Shown one piece after another: positions 1 to 3,990 of a DNA stretch of 5,833 nt. The position numbers were made by a program, and so were the translations under genes. Position 1 is the first letter of the stretch. Each line of letters begins with the position of its first letter. This stretch comes from an uncultured Bacteroidota bacterium (GTDB taxonomy: Bacteria; Bacteroidota; Bacteroidia; B-17B0; Aurantibacillaceae), in assembly GCA_903923915.1 (NCBI GenBank), contig CAIXZI010000606.1, forward strand, positions 1-5,833, given 5' to 3'. The notes under the pieces are model-generated. The model did not search any database, was not told the DNA's origin, and was given only the letters and a program-made list of their open reading frames with translations.

Positions 1-480
1 GCCATCAGTTTGTTGCGTACTGCTTTGTAAATTTAAAACGCCTGCCATGGCTCCACTACCCCAATATCCGCTAAGTGCACCTTTTTGCACGCTTATTGTG
101 CTAAAAAATCCAGCAGGTAATAAAGAAACATCTGCTTGTCCAAGTGTGGGATTGTTAATATTCATGCCATTCCAAATAACAGCTGTTTGTTGCGCTGTAC
201 TACCTCTAATGCCAAGCGACGCAATATTACCGGGGCCGTATGCTTTTACTAATGTTGCATTTTGCTGAATTAGTAACTGCGCCATGTTTGAAGTTAAAAA
301 AGCACTTTGTAAAGCAGAATCTATTTTTACCTGTGCAAAATTCTCAGCAGATTTTTTGATGCGGTAATCAGTAATATGAATTTCGTTTAATAGCAAAGTG
401 TCGCCTTTTTGTTGCGAGAAACAAAAAAAACAAACAAGCACCAAAGCAATTAATAAACTATACTTTACTTTAAACATCAT
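1..480 (-). CDS. TonB-dependent outer-membrane receptor, probably a corrinoid (BtuB-like) transporter; N-terminal part only
   Basis: This is the first 160 codons of a gene read leftwards and cut by the window edge. Residues 1-22 form a signal peptide: basic MFKVK, a hydrophobic core, and likely cleavage after FCFS before QQ. Residues about 30-155 fit a TonB receptor plug domain: LNEIHIT near the mature N terminus, then ASLGIRGS (87-94), VIWNGMNINNP (101-111), ISVQKG (129-134) and GSGAMAGVLNL (141-151). This fold sits inside an outer-membrane beta-barrel and moves scarce ligands using TonB energy. The barrel lies outside the window. Two adjacent ATGs (480 and 477) are possible starts and differ by one residue. 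The cobalamin riboswitch directly upstream is the reason to infer a corrinoid substrate; the plug alone does not show it. Expression should fall when cobalamin is plentiful. The plus-strand reading frame at 47-268 is only its shadow. Confidence 0.9.
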   Translation of the reverse strand, partial: MMFKVKYSLLIALVLVCFFCFSQQKGDTLLLNEIHITDYRIKKSAENFAQVKIDSALQSAFLTSNMAQLLIQQNATLVKAYGPGNIASLGIRGSTAQQTAVIWNGMNINNPTLGQADVSLLPAGFFSTISVQKGALSGYWGSGAMAGVLNLQSSTQQTDG

Positions 481-492
481 TTCGTTTTAAAC

Positions 493-506
493 CCTTGTCC
501 ACGAGG
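493..506 (-). promoter_or_regulatory. Expression-platform hairpin of the cobalamin riboswitch (probable L13 partner)
   Basis: Read leftwards this is a small hairpin, CCT-CGTGGACA-AGG, ending about 12 bases before the receptor start codon. Its loop carries GTGG (502-499), complementary to CCAC (580-577) in the L5 region of the aptamer. In known cobalamin riboswitches a loop-loop contact of this kind forms when ligand binds and blocks expression. The place close to the start suggests control of translation initiation. The pairing is seen; the regulatory effect is inferred from the family. Confidence 0.6.
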
Positions 507-519
507 ATTTTTACGTTAA

Positions 520-700
520 TGTATCTGGCAGGTCTTCTGACTCTCTCTTCAACGCCTTCCCAATGCAAAAGCATTAGTGGTAGTAGTTTTGTTTATTTGT
601 TTTGCAACAAATGAGATTACAGCAGCGGGCACTGTTGTCGATTTTCACGACATTCCCTTTTAATTTTTTCTGTTGATAAATAACAGTAAAAAACCAAACA
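520..700 (-). promoter_or_regulatory. Cobalamin (adenosylcobalamin-type) riboswitch aptamer
   Basis: The minus strand carries the conserved blocks of the B12 element in order: GGGAAT then GTGAAAATC (657-638), the CAGTGCCCGCTGCTGTAATC core (634-615), CCACTAATGC...GCATTGGGAAGGC (580-554), and the B12 box AGTCAGAAGACCTGCC (542-527). The box differs from the usual AGYCAGGAGACCTGCC at one base. TGTTTGG (700-694) and CCAGATACA (528-520) can close the P1 stem, and CTGTT/AACAG forms a hairpin in the 5' part. It leads straight into the TonB receptor gene. A short minus-strand reading frame at 801-574 crosses this element and is not a gene. Confidence 0.95.
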
Positions 701-706
701 CGGTGG

Positions 707-739
707 CAAATGTAAGCAATAACCTTATACTTTTGCAAA
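707..739 (-). promoter_or_regulatory. Bacteroidota-type promoter for the riboswitch and receptor
   Basis: The minus strand reads TTTG (739-736), 21 bases, then TACATTTG (714-707). This matches the known Bacteroidota consensus of TTTG at -33 and TAnnTTTG at -7 with a spacing of about 19-21. A start about seven bases on falls near 700, just where the aptamer P1 stem begins, which supports the assignment. Confidence 0.7.
728..735 (+). promoter_or_regulatory. -7 element for the SET-domain gene
   Basis: TACTTTTG is a full match to TAnnTTTG and lies only seven bases before the ATG at 743. Transcription would start at or within a few bases of the start codon, giving a leaderless or very short leader. 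No clear TTTG is seen at the -33 distance, so strength is uncertain. The element abuts the -33 element of the opposite promoter within the palindrome TTTGCAAA (732-739). Confidence 0.5.
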
Positions 740-742
740 CCT

Positions 743-1246
743 ATGGCATTAATCGTAAAAAAATCACAAATACCGGGTTCGGGCAAAGGCTTATACACCA
801 CAAAATCCTTAAAAAAGGCAGATAAAATTATTCAATATCGTGGCGAAGAAATTGGTTGGAAAGAATATGAAAAACGTGTAAAGCGTGATGAAGACGGATA
901 TTTATTTTTTTTCAATAAAAACAAATGTGTTGATGCGTTTCATACGCCACAATTTAAAGCTCGTTATGCTAATGATGCTAATGGTTTTACACGCATTAAA
1001 GGGTTAAAAAACAACTCTCAATACGAAATTTTTGGCGAAAAATGTTTTGTAGTTGCCACCCGTGATATTAAAGCCGGCGAAGAAATTTTTACCGACTATA
1101 CCAAAGATTATTGGGATAGCATGCGTTATAACGTAAAGCTAAAACAAAAGCAAGAAAAAGAAGCTGCGCAAAAAGCAAAAAAATCAACGAAAAAAGTGAT
1201 TAAAAAAAAGGGAGGTAAAAAGAAAACTGCCGTAAAGAAAAAGTAA
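743..1246 (+). CDS. SET-domain protein lysine methyltransferase with lysine-rich C-terminal tail
   Basis: This is a 167-residue protein. Residues 1-127 are a compact SET domain, the fold that moves a methyl group from S-adenosylmethionine to protein lysines. Visible signatures are GSGKGLYT (12-19) with YRGE (32-35), RYANDANG (74-81, the counterpart of the RxxNH cofactor site with Asp in place of His), and GEEIFTDY (112-119) with the likely catalytic Tyr119. KDYW follows. Residues 131-167 are almost all Lys, Ala, Gln, Thr and Gly, a disordered basic tail like those of histone H1 and bacterial histone-like proteins, suggesting contact with nucleic acid. No cysteine-rich pre- or post-SET zinc site is seen. 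The ATG at 743 follows a -7 promoter element directly and there is no Shine-Dalgarno. The tRNA-Ser gene starts seven bases after the stop, so they may share a transcript. The substrate is unknown. Confidence 0.88.
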   Translation: MALIVKKSQIPGSGKGLYTTKSLKKADKIIQYRGEEIGWKEYEKRVKRDEDGYLFFFNKNKCVDAFHTPQFKARYANDANGFTRIKGLKNNSQYEIFGEKCFVVATRDIKAGEEIFTDYTKDYWDSMRYNVKLKQKQEKEAAQKAKKSTKKVIKKKGGKKKTAVKKK

Positions 1247-1253
1247 ATTAACA

Positions 1254-1340
1254 GGAAACTTGTCAGAGTGGTTGAATGAGCAACCCTGGAAAGGTTGTAT
1301 ACGGGTAACTGTATCGAGAGTTCGAATCTCTCAGTTTCCG
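1254..1340 (+). tRNA. tRNA-Ser (anticodon GGA)
   Basis: The acceptor strands GGAAACT (1254-1260) and AGTTTCC (1333-1339) pair fully, followed by discriminator G1340. The anticodon stem CAACC/GGTTG encloses the loop CTGGAAA with anticodon GGA at 1288-1290, which reads serine codons UCC and UCU. A long variable arm (ATAC...GTAT), typical of class II tRNAs, and a T arm GAGAG-TTCGAAT-CTCTC complete the fold. CCA is not encoded. The gene is intact although an island seems to be integrated at its 3' end, as expected when the element carries a copy of the tRNA 3' segment. Confidence 0.96.
1316..1340 (+). other. Probable attachment site (attL) core in the tRNA-Ser 3' end
   Basis: The T arm and 3' acceptor strand of tRNA-Ser form the likely crossover segment for the integrase encoded 166 bp on. 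tRNA 3' ends are standard targets of tyrosine integrases; the Bacteroides element NBU2 uses tRNA-Ser and NBU1 tRNA-Leu. The exact core cannot be set because the matching copy at the other island end lies outside the window; no second copy is seen here. Confidence 0.5.
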
Positions 1341-1352
1341 TTTTTTGATTTG

Positions 1353-1376
1353 AACCCTCAGTATTTACTGGGGGTT
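1353..1376 (+). terminator. Hairpin downstream of tRNA-Ser, possible terminator
   Basis: AACCCTCAGTA (1353-1363) pairs with TACTGGGGGTT (1366-1376) over 11 bp with one G-T pair and a two-base apex, which would open to a larger loop in RNA. A T6 run (1341-1346) comes before it and no strong T run after it. It may end the SET-tRNA transcript, or be part of the island end. Whether it belongs to host or island is not known. Confidence 0.5.
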
Positions 1377-1389
1377 TATCATTTCAGTT

Positions 1390-1467
1390 AGATACCTAAT
1401 TACCATTTTTAACATTAAAAAGATACCTGTACAGATACCTGTACCTTTTTCCTAATTATAGGTATCT
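1390..1467 (+). repeat. AGATACCT repeat cluster between tRNA and integrase
   Basis: AGATACCT occurs three times in direct orientation (1390-1397, 1421-1428, 1433-1440) and once inverted as AGGTATCT (1460-1467). The middle two belong to a perfect tandem of the 12-mer AGATACCTGTAC (1421-1432 and 1433-1444). The outer pair is further related by flanking TAATTA-like bases. The position between attachment site and integrase start is where arm-type integrase sites or excisionase sites lie in tyrosine-recombinase elements, so that role is the best guess. The inverted copy is close upstream of the integrase start and could also affect its transcription. Confidence 0.65.
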
Positions 1468-1475
1468 CCTAATTG

Positions 1476-1498
1476 TATCCCATTGTGGTTTTGAAACT
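1476..1498 (+). promoter_or_regulatory. Upstream motif TATCCCAT-N7-TTGAAACT of the integrase gene
   Basis: TATCCCAT (1476-1483), seven bases, then TTGAAACT (1491-1498) stands seven bases before the integrase ATG. The same two words with the same spacing precede the radC-like gene at 2994-3016. The overlapping TGGTTTTG (1486-1493) is one base off the TAnnTTTG -7 element, so the second word may be the promoter and the first an operator. No -33 TTTG is found. Confidence 0.45.
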
Positions 1499-1505
1499 AA
1501 AAACC

Positions 1506-2723
1506 ATGATTAAATCACTAAAAATCCTCTTCTATATAAGAAGAGATAAACCAAACTTAAATGGAACTATGCCACTCTATTGCAGGATTACTGTAGAAGG
1601 GCAAAGGGCTGTATTTGATATTAAAAGAGCTATACTACCTAAAAAATGGGACTCAATAAAAGGATGTGTAAAAGGTAGTACAGAAGAAGCTAAAAGTATT
1701 AATACCTATATCAACTCTTTGAAAGCGGGTATTTATGACATTCAACAGAAACTAGAAAAAGAAAACAAGATTGTTTCTGCTGACAGCATCAAAAGTTTAT
1801 TGATTGGAGAGCCACAGATAAAGTCAAGAAGCCTGTTTTTAGTATTTGAAGAACATAATACTAAAGTAAAATCATTGATTAACTCAGATTTTGCCCAAGG
1901 AACTTATGAGAGATACCAAACTTGCTTGAAACACCTAAAAGAGTTTGTCAAGCTTAAATACAATAAAAGTGAGTTTCTGCTGACAGATGTAAACCATGAA
2001 TTTATAACTGAACTTGATTATTTCTTCCGGTCACACAGAAAATGTGCTAATAACACAACAGTAAAGTACATGAAGAATTTTAATAAGATTATAAAAATAG
2101 CCCTTGCTAATTCATGGATTTCTGCTGACCCATTTCTAAACTACAAGATGAAGTTAAAGAAAGTTGATAGGGGTTATTTGACGCAGCCTGAACTAGATTT
2201 ACTTATGCAGAAGAACTTTACTATAAAAAGAATTGAGCAAGTAAGGGATGTATTTATCTTCCAATGTTACACTGGTTTGGCTTACTGTGATACAAAGAAA
2301 CTTACCAAAAAGAACTTGTTTCTTGATGTAGAAGGTATATTTTGGGTTAAGACTAGGAGAACCAAAACTGACACTGAAGTTAGTGTACCCTTGTTACCAA
2401 AAGCTCTTGAAATATTGGAGAAATATAAAGACTACTCAATAAATGATGATAGTTCTATACTTCCGGTATTAAGTAACCAAAAGATGAACTCCTACTTAAA
2501 AGAGATAGGTGACATATGTGGTATTGATAAAAGGTTGAGCTGCCATCTTTCCCGACACACATTTGGAACTACAATTACCTTGGGAAATGGGCTTAGTATA
2601 GAAGCTGTAAGTAAAATGTTAGGGCATACTTCTATTAACACCACTAAAATTTATGCAAGAATGCTTGACTCAAGAGTTTCTACTGAAATGAGTAATCTAA
2701 GTGATAAACTTAAATTAAAATAG
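1506..2723 (+). CDS. int: Tyrosine recombinase / integrase of a mobile island
   Basis: This 405-residue enzyme cuts and rejoins DNA between the element and the tRNA-Ser target. An N-terminal arm-binding region spans about residues 1-100 (IRRDKPNLNGTMPLYCRI type, common in Bacteroidota integrases). A SAM-like core-binding domain covers about 108-215, and the catalytic domain about 222-400. Visible catalytic residues are Lys287 (RTKT), His347 and Arg350 (HLSRHTFGTT), His374 (LGHTSINTT) and nucleophile Tyr383 (KIYAR). The usual first arginine after TGL is Ala259 (CYTGLAYCD); loss of this arginine is known in CTnDOT-type integrases and does not imply inactivity. A TTG at 1473 in the same frame would add 11 residues, but the ATG at 1506 starts the normal MIKSLKILFYIRR beginning, and the upstream motif lies inside the longer version, so I take 1506. 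The gene is intact and faces away from the tRNA. Confidence 0.93.
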   Translation: MIKSLKILFYIRRDKPNLNGTMPLYCRITVEGQRAVFDIKRAILPKKWDSIKGCVKGSTEEAKSINTYINSLKAGIYDIQQKLEKENKIVSADSIKSLLIGEPQIKSRSLFLVFEEHNTKVKSLINSDFAQGTYERYQTCLKHLKEFVKLKYNKSEFLLTDVNHEFITELDYFFRSHRKCANNTTVKYMKNFNKIIKIALANSWISADPFLNYKMKLKKVDRGYLTQPELDLLMQKNFTIKRIEQVRDVFIFQCYTGLAYCDTKKLTKKNLFLDVEGIFWVKTRRTKTDTEVSVPLLPKALEILEKYKDYSINDDSSILPVLSNQKMNSYLKEIGDICGIDKRLSCHLSRHTFGTTITLGNGLSIEAVSKMLGHTSINTTKIYARMLDSRVSTEMSNLSDKLKLK

Positions 2724-2756
2724 TTATACTAATTGACCTTGAGTAACATTATTTGA

Positions 2757-2788
2757 GGTGCTGAGTCTATTTGTGGTAGACCAGCACC
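2757..2788 (+). terminator. Terminator-like hairpin after the integrase gene
   Basis: GGTGCTG (2757-2763) pairs with CAGCACC (2782-2788), and inside it GTCTA pairs with TAGAC across one bulged A, leaving a seven-base loop TTTGTGG. AT-rich sequence beginning TTTAAATATT follows. It lies 33 bases after the integrase stop and probably ends that transcript. Confidence 0.65.
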
Positions 2789-2900
2789 TTTAAATATTAT
2801 TCTATTTCAAAATGGTAAATCTTCTTTAGTCAGAACTAATAGGGCATTATATTGCTAATACATGTCTGACAGGATGTATAAGGGGTCCTCAATAAACATC

Positions 2901-2937
2901 CCCCCACCTTCATCTACAAAGAGGGTATCCCCCACCT
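2901..2937 (+). repeat. Short direct repeat CCCCCACCT
   Basis: Two exact copies lie at 2901-2909 and 2929-2937, each preceded by AT or ATC and spaced 28 bp apart. C-tracts stand out in this AT-rich stretch. Binding site or chance cannot be told apart. Confidence 0.4.
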
Positions 2938-2993
2938 GTTTTTGTCATCCAATTTTAATTTAAGTATCTACCATAAAAAGCATTCTTTTTTGG

Positions 2994-3016
2994 TATCCCA
3001 TATTAAGGTTGAAACT
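2994..3016 (+). promoter_or_regulatory. Upstream motif TATCCCAT-N7-TTGAAACT of the radC-like gene
   Basis: TATCCCAT (2994-3001) and TTGAAACT (3009-3016) sit five bases before the ATG at 3022 with the same seven-base spacing as upstream of the integrase. TAAGGTTG (3004-3011) is one base off TAnnTTTG. The match suggests shared control of the two genes. Confidence 0.45.
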
Positions 3017-3021
3017 TAAAC

Positions 3022-3477
3022 ATGAAATCAATTAACTGTATTAATGAAATTAGTGTGAGCTACACCAAGAAGCAGTTCACATCAACAACAATAAAGACTT
3101 CAGCACAAGCTTATGAGGTAGCAAAAGAAATGTACTCTGCCGGTAAATGTCAAATGGAGCTGAAGGAGTATTTTTATATCATGCTACTTAACAGGGCTAA
3201 CCAAGTTATAGGCTACCATAGGCTTAGTGAAGGTGGTATTTGTGGTACTGTAGTAGATATAAGAATTGCACTTGCTACTGCTTTAAAGAGTTTAGCTACA
3301 GGAATGATATTGGTACACAACCATCCTTCAGGAAATCTTAACCCTTCAAAAGAAGATATTAGCCTAACTAAAAAATTTAAACAAGCTGGTGAACTGGTAG
3401 ACATAACCCTATATGACCACCTTATTTTAACTTCCACAAGTTACCATTCCATGACTGATGAAGGCACAAGTTGGTAA
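3022..3477 (+). CDS. radC: RadC-like JAB/MPN-domain protein of the mobile island
   Basis: This 151-residue protein has the metal-binding JAMM pattern: Glu49 (LKEYFY), His99 and His101 in VHNHPSGN (98-105), then PSKED (108-112) with Asp112. These are the ligands of a zinc hydrolase centre in the JAB/MPN family. It keeps the RadC catalytic half and lacks the N-terminal helix-hairpin-helix part of full-length RadC, as is usual for the short versions common on Bacteroidota mobile elements. The name is historical: a repair role for RadC is not supported, and the biochemical role on islands is unsettled. The ATG at 3022 follows the shared upstream motif, and there is no Shine-Dalgarno. Only one CG dinucleotide occurs in the gene, like the rest of the island. 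A hairpin 33 bases after the stop probably ends its transcript, so it is likely a single-gene unit. Confidence 0.9.
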   Translation: MKSINCINEISVSYTKKQFTSTTIKTSAQAYEVAKEMYSAGKCQMELKEYFYIMLLNRANQVIGYHRLSEGGICGTVVDIRIALATALKSLATGMILVHNHPSGNLNPSKEDISLTKKFKQAGELVDITLYDHLILTSTSYHSMTDEGTSW

Positions 3478-3510
3478 ACCTAAAAAGTTTAAATCTGTAA
3501 AGTTTATTTA

Positions 3511-3542
3511 TATAAGGCACAGGGTAAAAACTGTGTCTTATA
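3511..3542 (+). terminator. Terminator-like hairpin after the radC-like gene
   Basis: TATAAGGCACAG (3511-3522) pairs with CTGTGTCTTATA (3531-3542), 12 bp with one G-T pair and an eight-base loop. It lies 33 bases after the radC stop. No T run follows, so termination is inferred from the position and stem. Confidence 0.55.
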
Positions 3543-3590
3543 GTAATCCTCTATAACGGCTCATTTTATGTATCCCTGCTGCTTTATATA

Positions 3591-3662
3591 CAGGTTCAAA
3601 AGGTAAGTGCTTTGGTATAGATATTAATCTACAAAGCACTTGCTAAACCTGTCTATTTTTTT
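3591..3662 (+). terminator. Three-part hairpin followed by T7; terminator or small RNA end
   Basis: Nested stems are CAGGTT/AACCTG (3591-3596 with 3646-3651), AAGTGCTTTG/CAAAGCACTT (3605-3614 with 3632-3641) and TAGAT/ATCTA (3618-3622 with 3627-3631) around the loop ATTA. A T7 run at 3656-3662 follows, as in an intrinsic terminator on the plus strand. It is far from the radC stop (113 bases) and already preceded by another hairpin, so it could end a separate small transcript. Confidence 0.55.
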
Positions 3663-3728
3663 CTAGTTCCCAGCCTCACACCACCCTTCTGTTTTTTTTT
3701 TCTGTAATGTTTTTTGAACAACCCACTT

Positions 3729-3783
3729 ATAGCACATTGTTACCTTTAACTAACTAATTTAAGTGTGGGTAACAAAGAGCTAT
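3729..3783 (+). repeat. Interrupted inverted repeat
   Basis: ATAGC (3729-3733) with GCTAT (3779-3783) and TTGTTACC (3737-3744) with GGTAACAA (3768-3775) are separated by a symmetric 3x3 internal loop (ACA/AGA) and enclose 23 bases. It could fold as RNA or be a two-fold symmetric protein site. No function is assigned. Confidence 0.5.
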
Positions 3784-3834
3784 CCAGCCAAAAATCAAAA
3801 ACCATCCCATAAAAAATAACCCAAAGCTATATTA

Positions 3835-3895
3835 ACATAAAAGCGTCTTATAGGACTAAGCAAGCTAAATACAAGTCCTATAAGGCTTTTTATGT
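3835..3895 (+). terminator. Long hairpin upstream of hsdM, possible two-way terminator
   Basis: CTTATAGGACT (3847-3857) pairs perfectly with AGTCCTATAAG (3874-3884). The outer arm ACATAAAAGC (3835-3844) pairs with GCTTTTTATGT (3885-3895) with one bulged T and a two-base GT bulge. About 21 bp form around a 16-base loop. The descending arm ends in T5 and the ascending arm in A4, so both strands could terminate. It insulates hsdM from upstream transcription. Confidence 0.6.
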
Positions 3896-3982
3896 GTAAA
3901 TAGCCACACTACCAGCAAAATCATACATACTTGATAATTTATACATCAAAAAATCATCTTATATTTACCACTATACACTAAT

Positions 3983-3990
3983 TTGAAACT
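3983..3990 (+). promoter_or_regulatory. TTGAAACT directly before hsdM
   Basis: TTTGAAACT ends immediately before the hsdM ATG and repeats the word found before int and radC. With TAA in front (3979-3981) it resembles a -7 element with one base missing from the TAnnTTTG spacing. If so, the hsdM transcript is leaderless or nearly so. The TATCCCAT half is absent here. Confidence 0.35.

Larger units (their letters stand above)
2724..3021 (+). other. Intergenic region between integrase and radC-like gene
   Basis: No gene is seen. It holds the integrase terminator hairpin (2757-2788), a weak inverted pair GTCAGA/TCTGAC (about 2830-2875), a six-base stem GGATGT/ACATCC (about 2873-2900), a direct repeat CCCCCACCT (2901-2909 and 2929-2937, 28 bp apart), and the radC upstream motif. 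There is no CG dinucleotide in it. Confidence 0.6.
3478..3990 (+). other. Gene-free 513 bp region rich in hairpins
   Basis: I see no credible coding sequence on either strand. The region holds four separate inverted repeats (3511-3542, 3591-3651, 3729-3783, 3835-3895), listed individually, and then the AT-rich approach to hsdM. TATCCC recurs at 3571 and ATCCCAT at 3804. Two of the hairpins look like terminators; the others have no assigned role. Confidence 0.6.

Noticed and set aside
47..268. 73-codon plus-strand open frame at the left edge
   Set aside because: It is antisense to the plug domain of the TonB-dependent receptor, which has a signal peptide and family motifs; the plus-strand translation shows nothing recognisable.
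574..801. 75-codon minus-strand open frame
   Set aside because: It runs over the cobalamin aptamer, its promoter and the start of the SET gene; these explain the sequence better.
1390..1467. CRISPR array or replication iterons
   Set aside because: Units are 8-12 bp with irregular spacing and no spacers, and no replication initiator gene is in view; integrase or excisionase sites fit the place better.
1473..1505. TTG start giving an integrase 11 residues longer
   Set aside because: The added residues are not typical of the family, the region holds the motif shared with radC upstream, and the ATG at 1506 gives the usual beginning.
3213..3437. 74-codon minus-strand open frame within radC
   Set aside because: It is antisense to the JAMM motif of the radC-like gene and has no features of its own.
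3022..3477. RadC as a DNA repair gene
   Set aside because: The old repair assignment of RadC is not supported, and this short form lacks the N-terminal helix-hairpin-helix part; only the JAB/MPN metal centre can be claimed.
3478..3990. oriT or insertion-sequence remnant
   Set aside because: Inverted repeats are present, but no relaxase, transposase fragment, terminal repeats or target duplication can be seen to support either.
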